Source: Leucobacter soli
GTDB taxonomy: Bacteria; Actinomycetota; Actinomycetes; Actinomycetales; Microbacteriaceae
Direction: 5' to 3'
Assembly: GCF_910593785.1 (NCBI RefSeq)
Contig: NZ_CAJVAP010000028.1
Coordinates: 1-38,076 of the forward strand
DNA: 38,076 bases
This document shows positions 35,201 through 38,076 of this stretch, one piece after another. The notes beneath the pieces are model-generated. The model did no database searches, was not told the origin of the DNA, and saw nothing but the letters and a program-made list of their open reading frames with translations. A program made the translations under genes and the position numbers. Numbering within the stretch: the first letter of the stretch is position 1; each line of letters starts with the position of its first letter.

Positions 35201-35230
35201 GCCGCCGGGCCGTCGCCGTGCGGCGTTCAT
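29240..35230 (-). CDS. Giant membrane-anchored Ig-like / fibronectin type III surface protein
   Basis: 1996 residues. A short basic cytoplasmic tail is followed by one membrane helix (about 28-50, VSGVVVAALVVTLAVVASGF), so the bulk is outside. An acidic linker (about 110-165, rich in Glu/Asp/Ala) lies within a beta-propeller-like region (about 60-450). From about 460 come tandem cadherin/Ig-like modules of about 95 residues, recognisable by repeated AVNDAFGVRAGEPVPLPVLL, VDIPVLDNDVAAPGE and AVRPLDNDVDPAGG starts. Fibronectin III modules follow from about 1560 (PRAPQSISAVGF..., AFRLPEAPSVDAV). The C-terminus ends in a Pro/Cys-rich PPPPQPIPVCP. No LPxTG sorting signal is seen. The ATG at 35230 overlaps the kinase stop (ATGA). 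It is probably a surface adhesin, filament or wall-spanning sensor. Confidence 0.9.
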   Translation of the reverse strand: MNAARRRPGGSTVRTRGRGPARPWVGWVSGVVVAALVVTLAVVASGFDSRETPREDPSVWAMRASGQYARINTETAEIDTVRQVQSPNAVVQSGGFGVVLTQGSSRAWPIDPAAPKDIGSGGAASADGGESGDDEAASDGDTAAAEDEDAEDAGDAVTAGTVGTAAESTALRTPAGTRQVTAAGGWVLFATESGEAYLSTLPADGRADRTLPSPSRLDPLAEENADRDPDQQRDYEVDAAALDADGLVALYSDADRSVRWFDARTGGFRQTVSEVPEGLPDEDLQLAVVGGEWVLLDAAGGRLWREGAEAPVELELAGEALLQGSSIAARGAAALVADEAGLWSVGDVAARVAEFGGAPARPEQVGDGMVAAWLASDAGAMWTEAGGQVGLEVEASQDGVDEFAPVIQTGGNRAVLSETSTGMLWTVPDGRLIPTAQWDLVDPPKQVSGTVVSEATEQKPPVAVNDAFGVRAGEPVPLPVLLNDYDPNRSDVLTIVPDGLGEGLPEDFGQVELLSDGQGLMLQPSPAASGSAVFSYRITDGVAVSEPARVELRVVGEETNTAPQWCPVVGCQRSWPSPTIVPGGTLVLPVLEGWVDAEGDPMMLTDATLVDDQDPARALVTADGRLAVRHTDPNAADGEISVQVRVAGSRGGSTERTLRIGVRADAVAEIEAIAATVATGQPTTVHPLNRVSGGSGSFALVDAAVQSGTVRVVANPSAGTVSLTAQTPGNSLVSVTVRDTVTKRESNGVIRVTAMEERPALALPPLRAFVRPLGDTTIEVLDAIPGASSRSLSVRSATVVAGELRADVIEHARIRLSGSTADGQPGLIGSAEVVVAEGERIARGRITVFQVPEVSSAGAIAVADAATVRAGSVVDIPVLDNDVAAPGERLVLHPEVSASGAEGELAFVSGRRLRYLAPDQPGTYTLGYTTYGASSPRRSDVGTVQVTVIAAGANTDPKPASLIVRVAPGERVNAVVPVSNIDPDGDRVRLVDVEQPAEAQLSATILPRTGTIQVSASANAEPSEEIIGYTVRDGFGGEGVGRLRIIVTEPDPAGGAPVVYSDYVRMERGVSEPVAVRPLDNDVDPAGGALELVEVVPNAPGGRDSALYRELAARLDTSALGRGIVTIAGSDESGTVSFRYVVRSRATGSTSDGLIVVQVSDRIGRQAPNVQDTVLTVKDRADLTGGGVDVVTGRVQWATGDISKLRLSLWGEAAGRYRVSGSSISGEYRPEGDLVAFRLTGRDAAGVEVSGYGFLIVPPLDELRLTLKAGAAPLSVEEGRSVEADVRELLDLGSGDDIVLDGGAFGVQRSQAACSAIGDTTIRYAAGREAPWRDACMIRVRLAEQTVFTVLPIPIDIVPDDPTVQLHPLGRTIAPGETQTIELAEMLTWQGGRTGDAAALSWRIAGEGVFEFGPLDPASGRLAVTAPAGASTGAQTLVRVDVAGAGESRSTLTLRVGEAARDAPVGGTVRLDCRVGSTCRAPLVGAGVAGQIDPFAGKSGGGLAVRSVEDPGCRYGRILADGDSVAVEWADRTGPGGTCEATFTVEDAQHRPGTGTITLDASGLPRAPQSISAVGFTATSVRLQVVLGEAANAYPELQEIRIMEGDAAVPADCSASGGSHMCEVSGLKAGEVHQFSAVAVNRVGASTPTGPVRTWAFRLPEAPSVDAVQQISAESVSEGTVRFQVSSSDSSTGSIDILINGRKQATVAGASGTATIARVSAGDAVAYQAVANSRFPHPSGESNTGGTTSGTTAVGGLPEVTSLILESAPLSPTVTARIEGRSNYGGALLYGATSAGACTPTSSTSSIELVGTLFQNMNVDACVSNTWGVSAVKSGTIRVGGRPEALTGLSYSIGAVPEIEAGTRIRYTEVVPPEPSPRPGFDVEYRLGTNGPTGSAFPELDPGSVQTVFIRQVQGGATSEWAEVVPAGAPAPVIVDLGGCISTPVEQSALRERVSAAARSAATVAYDEATGMLGIDWTGSFASFDPPPPQPIPVCP

Positions 35231-36345
35231 CCGATCAGCCCCAGAGCCGACGCGATCCAGAGCAGTCCTCCGACCACGACGACGCCCGCGGCCGCGCCGA
35301 TCAGGCCGGCGCGCAGCGGCGATGCGCGCCGATCCGGCACCAGACCGTCGCGGTCCGCCTCCGGTCCGGCCGACTCCGCCCGCCGCTGAGCACGCGTCGT
35401 CGGGCGCACCTGCGAGATCACCGGGCCGCGCGGGCCGGTGGGAGCCGTGACGACGGGCGCCGTCCAGCTCGGCTCCACCAGGTCGAGCGGCGTGACGTCG
35501 AAACCGTAGGCGCGCTGCAGCTGCTGCAGCGTCTCGCCGAACTCGCGCATCGAGGCGAAGCGCTGCTCGGGCACGAGCGCCATCGCACGCGCCAGCACCG
35601 CATCGAACGCCTCGTACCCCTGAGCTCCGGGAATCGGCGTGTATCGGGCGCGGCCGATGCGCTCGCTCATCCGCACCTGCGTGTTCTGCCGCCGATCCGG
35701 CGATTCGAAGGGCGACCGGCCCGCGGCGAAGGTGTAGAGCGTCGCCCCGAGCGCCCAGATCTCGCTCGCCGGGGTGCCCGAACTCGCCCCGGAGACGACC
35801 TCGGGAGCCGACCACGGGATCGACATCGCCTGGGCCTTCTCGTGCGAGGAATCGCGCCCGGCGAGCGACGAGATGCCGAAATCCGCGAGCGCCGGTCGCC
35901 CGGTCGTCGCGATCAGCACGTTCGACGGTTTGATGTCCCGGTGCAGGATCCCCGCGCGATGCGCGGTCTCGAGCGCGCCCGCGAGCCGCACCCCTGCGTC
36001 GAGCACGATGTCGAGCCGCGCCGGGTTGCCGCGGGTGCGCGCCCGCATCGAGTCCGGGCAGTACTCCATCGCGAGATACGGGCGGCCGTCCGCCGCCACT
36101 CCGGCCGAATAGACCGAAACGATCGAGGGATGGCTCGAGAGCCGCGCCATCGCGTCGGCCTCGGCCTCGAAGTCGCTGCGATCCCGCGGTTCCCCGAGCC
36201 TGGTCTCCAGCACCTTCACCGCGACGATACGGCGCGGCATGTCCTGCTCGTACTGGTACACATGCGCAAAACCGCCCGCACCGAGCGGACGCACATACCC
36301 GAACCCGGTGATGGGCGGCGGGTTCGGCGTCGCGGTCCTGCTCAT
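35227..36345 (-). CDS. Membrane-anchored Ser/Thr protein kinase
   Basis: 372 residues. The Hanks-type kinase domain spans about 14-285: Gly loop LGAGGFAHVY (21-30), ATP-binding Lys44 (VAVKVL), catalytic HRDIKPSN (Asp137), DFG at 155-157 and the APE-like SAPE. The activation loop has Ser-Ser (166-167) in place of the PknB-type Thr pair. A juxtamembrane linker leads to one C-terminal helix (about 347-370), leaving essentially no extracellular sensor. Input may therefore come through the coupled Ig/FN3 protein, whose N-terminal helix inserts in the same membrane. The start lacks a ribosome site but overlaps the stop of a short upstream ORF (ATGA), which could deliver ribosomes. First large gene of the operon. 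Confidence 0.94.
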   Translation of the reverse strand: MSRTATPNPPPITGFGYVRPLGAGGFAHVYQYEQDMPRRIVAVKVLETRLGEPRDRSDFEAEADAMARLSSHPSIVSVYSAGVAADGRPYLAMEYCPDSMRARTRGNPARLDIVLDAGVRLAGALETAHRAGILHRDIKPSNVLIATTGRPALADFGISSLAGRDSSHEKAQAMSIPWSAPEVVSGASSGTPASEIWALGATLYTFAAGRSPFESPDRRQNTQVRMSERIGRARYTPIPGAQGYEAFDAVLARAMALVPEQRFASMREFGETLQQLQRAYGFDVTPLDLVEPSWTAPVVTAPTGPRGPVISQVRPTTRAQRRAESAGPEADRDGLVPDRRASPLRAGLIGAAAGVVVVGGLLWIASALGLIG

Positions 36346-36449
36346 CGGTCGACCGCTGCCTCGGAGCTCGGCGGAGTACCTCTCGCAGTGGCCTGCGCGC
36401 CGCCCGGTTCGTCGGTCGCAGACGGTGCGTTGCGAGAGGGCTGGTTCAT
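36342..36449 (-). CDS. Possible 35-residue leaderless leader peptide coupled to the kinase gene
   Basis: ATG at 36449, TGA at 36344-36342. The peptide begins MNQPSRNAPS, is rich in Pro, Ala, Ser and Thr, and has no membrane or signal segment. Three things argue for real translation: a TATGAT hexamer stands exactly 6 bases before its ATG (leaderless promoter spacing), it runs without interruption to an ATGA overlap with the kinase ATG, and that ATG has no ribosome site of its own. The reading frame differs from the kinase by two positions. It may be a translation-coupling leader rather than a functional protein; alternatively the overlap is chance. Confidence 0.45.
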   Translation of the reverse strand: MNQPSRNAPSATDEPGGAQATARGTPPSSEAAVDR

Positions 36450-36455
36450 ACGCAC

Positions 36456-36461
36456 ATCATA
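36456..36461 (-). promoter_or_regulatory. -10 element of the kinase operon
   Basis: TATGAT on the minus strand (5 of 6 matches to TATAAT), within the least GC-rich part of the interval between rplA and the kinase. The upstream -35 region (about 36479-36484) is GC-rich with no consensus. The distance to the ATG at 36449 fits a leaderless start. Confidence 0.5.
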
Positions 36462-36590
36462 TCTTTCCCGCCCGGCCGGCCGTGTGGCCCAGCACGGTCG
36501 GATCCGGGGTGCTTCGGGCGGGCGGATCCGGGTGCGTCACGAGCGTGGATCGGGCGCCGTCGGCGGCGCGGAGCGGGTCCCGGGAACGCG

Positions 36591-36620
36591 AAAACCCCCA
36601 GCCGCGGGGCCGGGGGTTCT
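36591..36620 (-). terminator. Rho-independent terminator of the rplK-rplA operon
   Basis: AACCCCC (36593-36599) pairs with GGGGGTT (36612-36618), and on the minus strand the stem is followed by a T-run (TTTT from 36594-36591, partly in the stem). It lies about 30 bases beyond the rplA stop and separates ribosomal protein transcription from the kinase operon. Confidence 0.8.
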
Positions 36621-36649
36621 CGTGCGATCCGTGCGGTATCGTCTCGGGA

Positions 36650-37339
36650 TCAGAGTGCGTTGACGTCCAGCGGAATGCCGGGACCGAACGTGGTCGACAC
36701 GGCGCCCTTCTGAACGTACTTGCCCTTCGACGAGGTCGGCTTCAGGCGGACGATCTCGTCGAGCACCGCGCTGATGTTGTCGTTCAGCTGGTCGGCGCTG
36801 AACGATGCCTTGCCGACGATGAAGTGCACGTTCGAGTGCTTGTCGACGCGGAACTCGATCTTGCCGCCCTTGATCTCGGTCACGGCCTTCGCCGGATCCG
36901 GGGTCACGGTACCGGTCTTCGGGTTCGGCATCAGGCCGCGGGGGCCGAGCACCTTGCCCAGACGACCGACCTTGCCCATGAGCTCGGGGGTCGAGACGGC
37001 CGAATCGAAATCGGTGTAGCCGGCGGCCACCTTCTCGATCAGCTCGTCGCCACCGACCTCGTCGGCGCCTGCGGCGATGGCGGCCTCGGCCGCCGGGCCG
37101 GTCGCGAACACGATGACTCGAGCCGTCTTGCCGGTGCCGTGGGGCAGGCTGACGGTGCCGCGAACCATCTGGTCCGCCTTGCGGGGATCGACGCCCAGCT
37201 TGACGGCGACCTCGACGGTGCTGTCGGTCTTGGCCGACCCGGTCTCGCGAGCCAGGGCCACGGCCTCGGCGGGGGTGTAGAACTTGCCGGCCTCGATCTT
37301 CTCGACGGCGGCGCGATATGCCTTCGACTTCTGTGCCAT
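36650..37339 (-). CDS. rplA: 50S ribosomal protein L1
   Basis: 229 residues, standard length. Binds 23S rRNA at the mobile L1 stalk near the E site, and in many bacteria also represses its own operon by binding the mRNA leader. Characteristic segments are [56 protein letters not shown] and [13 protein letters not shown]. It follows rplK by 12 bases, with AAGGGG about 9 bases before the ATG. Confidence 0.99.
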   Translation of the reverse strand: MAQKSKAYRAAVEKIEAGKFYTPAEAVALARETGSAKTDSTVEVAVKLGVDPRKADQMVRGTVSLPHGTGKTARVIVFATGPAAEAAIAAGADEVGGDELIEKVAAGYTDFDSAVSTPELMGKVGRLGKVLGPRGLMPNPKTGTVTPDPAKAVTEIKGGKIEFRVDKHSNVHFIVGKASFSADQLNDNISAVLDEIVRLKPTSSKGKYVQKGAVSTTFGPGIPLDVNAL

Positions 37340-37351
37340 TTGCGTTGCCCC

Positions 37352-37780
37352 TTACTCGACCGTGATGCCCATGGAGCGGGCGGTGCCCGCGATGATCTTC
37401 GCCGCCGCGTCGATGTCGTTGGCGTTGAGATCGGCCTGCTTCTGCTCGGCGATCTGGCGCACCTGATCGGCGGTCACCTTCGCGACCTTGACGGTGTGGG
37501 GGGTGCCCGAGCCCTTCTGCACGCCGGCGGCCTTCTTCAGGAGCTCGGCGGCCGGGGGGGTCTTCAGGATGAAGTCGAACGAGCGATCCTCGTAGACGGT
37601 GATCTCGACGGGGATGATGTTGCCCCGCTGGCTCTCCGTGGCCGCGTTGTAGGCCTTGCAGAACTCCATGATGTTGACGCCGTGCTGACCCAGCGCGGGG
37701 CCCACGGGGGGCGCCGGGTTCGCAGCGCCGGCGGCGATCTGAAGCTTGATCAGACCGGTCACCTTCTTGGCTTTTGCCAT
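37352..37780 (-). CDS. rplK: 50S ribosomal protein L11
   Basis: 142 residues, standard length. Part of the GTPase-associated centre; target site region of thiostrepton and needed for RelA-type stringent response. The N-terminal domain has the conserved Pro-rich stretch [21 protein letters not shown]; the C-terminal RNA-binding domain has [14 protein letters not shown] and ends RSMGITVE. I chose the ATG at 37780 with GAGAGG about 7 bases upstream; an earlier in-frame start at 37813 adds 11 residues not found in L11. nusG and secE, usual upstream neighbours, would lie beyond the window. Confidence 0.99.
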   Translation of the reverse strand: MAKAKKVTGLIKLQIAAGAANPAPPVGPALGQHGVNIMEFCKAYNAATESQRGNIIPVEITVYEDRSFDFILKTPPAAELLKKAAGVQKGSGTPHTVKVAKVTADQVRQIAEQKQADLNANDIDAAAKIIAGTARSMGITVE

Positions 37781-37797
37781 GATTGTTTCCTCTCCTC

Positions 37798-37820
37798 GAA
37801 GCCGGACTCTCACCGGCTTC
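37798..37820 (-). promoter_or_regulatory. Stem-loop in the rplK leader, possible L1 autoregulation site
   Basis: GAAGCCGG (37798-37805) and CCGGCTTC (37813-37820) form a perfect 8-bp stem with a 7-nt loop, ending about 7 bases upstream of the rplK ribosome site. In enterobacteria L1 binds a leader hairpin of rplKA to repress translation. The location fits; I cannot confirm the asymmetric internal loop of a true L1 site. Confidence 0.4.
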
Positions 37821-38076
37821 TCCCGCGACCCGGGCCTCTCCCGGATGCGGTAGCGTGTTCGCGACCGGTGGGCGTGCGAGACGCCACGGACGCAAACTCC
37901 AATAGTCTAGCCGATCGGCGGGATCCTCGCATCTTGCCCGCTCGTCCGCTCGCACCTGAGGCCGGGTCGTCCACACCGGTCCGCTCGTCCGCCCTGCCCG
38001 CTCGCCACTGCACTTTTTCGCACCCGCTCCGCTTCGGCACCCCGCCCCTCCGCCCTTCTGCGGGTTCCTCCACGCC
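37821..38076. other. Non-coding upstream region of rplK
   Basis: Beyond the leader and the candidate promoter I see no gene. Bases 37930-38076 are strikingly pyrimidine-rich on the plus strand (repeated CGCTCGTCCGC/GCCCGCTCG-like words) and contain a lone T5 run near 38014-38018. An open frame at 37810-38073 (minus) is Arg/Gly-rich and without family likeness, so it is left out. No end of nusG is visible. Confidence 0.5.
37904..37909 (-). promoter_or_regulatory. Candidate -10 of an rplK promoter
   Basis: TAGACT on the minus strand in the only AT-richer stretch of the 37781-38076 interval. The -35 position has no clear consensus. The leader would be about 115 bases and would include the stem-loop at 37798-37820. 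Confidence 0.4.

Larger units (their letters stand above)
36346..36649. other. 304-bp interval between rplA and the kinase gene
   Basis: Contains the rplA terminator (36591-36620), the presumed operon promoter (36456-36461) and the short leader ORF (36342-36449). The remaining 36462-36590 is GC-rich with no further gene or repeat that I can support. Confidence 0.6.

Noticed and set aside
28892..35389. A 2165-codon open frame on the plus strand opposite the Ig/FN3 gene
   Set aside because: It is the antisense frame of a GC3-biased gene. The product is Arg/His/Asp-rich with no domain, and the minus-strand gene has clear motifs and operon overlaps.
37810..38073. An 87-codon frame upstream of rplK
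   Set aside because: Arg/Gly/Ser-rich, no ribosome site, covers the rplK promoter and leader hairpin.

Overview
The window is a high-GC (about 70 percent G+C) actinobacterial chromosome segment. The proteins (C-H-C type CsoR, bifunctional PutA, dimeric NADP-isocitrate dehydrogenase, MsiK-like ABC ATPase) and a kinase / Ig-FN3 / MoxR / DUF58 / transglutaminase / FHA / PP2C operon next to rplK-rplA suggest a Microbacteriaceae member, perhaps Leucobacter. The genus is a guess from style, not from a marker search. All start choices are by eye from Shine-Dalgarno sites, overlaps and family lengths.

Layout. 1-1644: possible terminators and a polyprenyl glycosylphosphotransferase (minus). 1833-4484: a large ATPase/LuxR regulator (minus), separated by an unusually AT-rich intergenic island from a luciferase-like flavin monooxygenase (plus). 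5970-7034: a C45-type acyltransferase/peptidase (minus). 7295-8512: icd (minus), with a strong terminator and a perfect 20-bp operator-like palindrome overlapping its promoter. 8639-12020: an amino-sugar operon (ABC ATPase, nagB, nagA; minus) with a divergent ROK sugar kinase (12264-13202). 13276-14996: GNAT acetyltransferase, EamA/RarD-like transporter and a leaderless copper-sensing CsoR with its operator (plus). 15081-16785: an endonuclease/exonuclease/phosphatase-family protein and a LysR regulator (minus), the latter divergent from putA (16875-20504, plus).

20860-36449: a tightly packed minus-strand operon. In transcription order it has a short leaderless leader ORF, a membrane Ser/Thr kinase, a 1996-residue Ig-like/fibronectin-III surface protein, MoxR ATPase, a DUF58 protein, a transglutaminase-fold membrane protein that appears to have lost its catalytic Cys and His, a four-TM protein with a C-terminal FHA domain, a PP2C phosphatase, and an acidic tail-anchored protein. 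Most junctions are 4-bp ATGA/GTGA overlaps, so the products are probably made together. Kinase, phosphatase and FHA reader form a phosphorylation circuit; MoxR-DUF58-transglutaminase-fold proteins look like an envelope assembly machine; the giant Ig/FN3 protein is the likely surface client. This is the best candidate for an under-described system here. 36650-37780: rplA and rplK (minus), separated from the kinase operon by an intrinsic terminator.

Three intergenic or gene-end sites (5874-5952, 8741-8799, 20586-20667) carry long palindromes with 14-15 bp arms and 31-34 nt spacers. Two of them share an interleaved L, L', R, R' layout. A 16-bp tandem array lies at 20757-20868.
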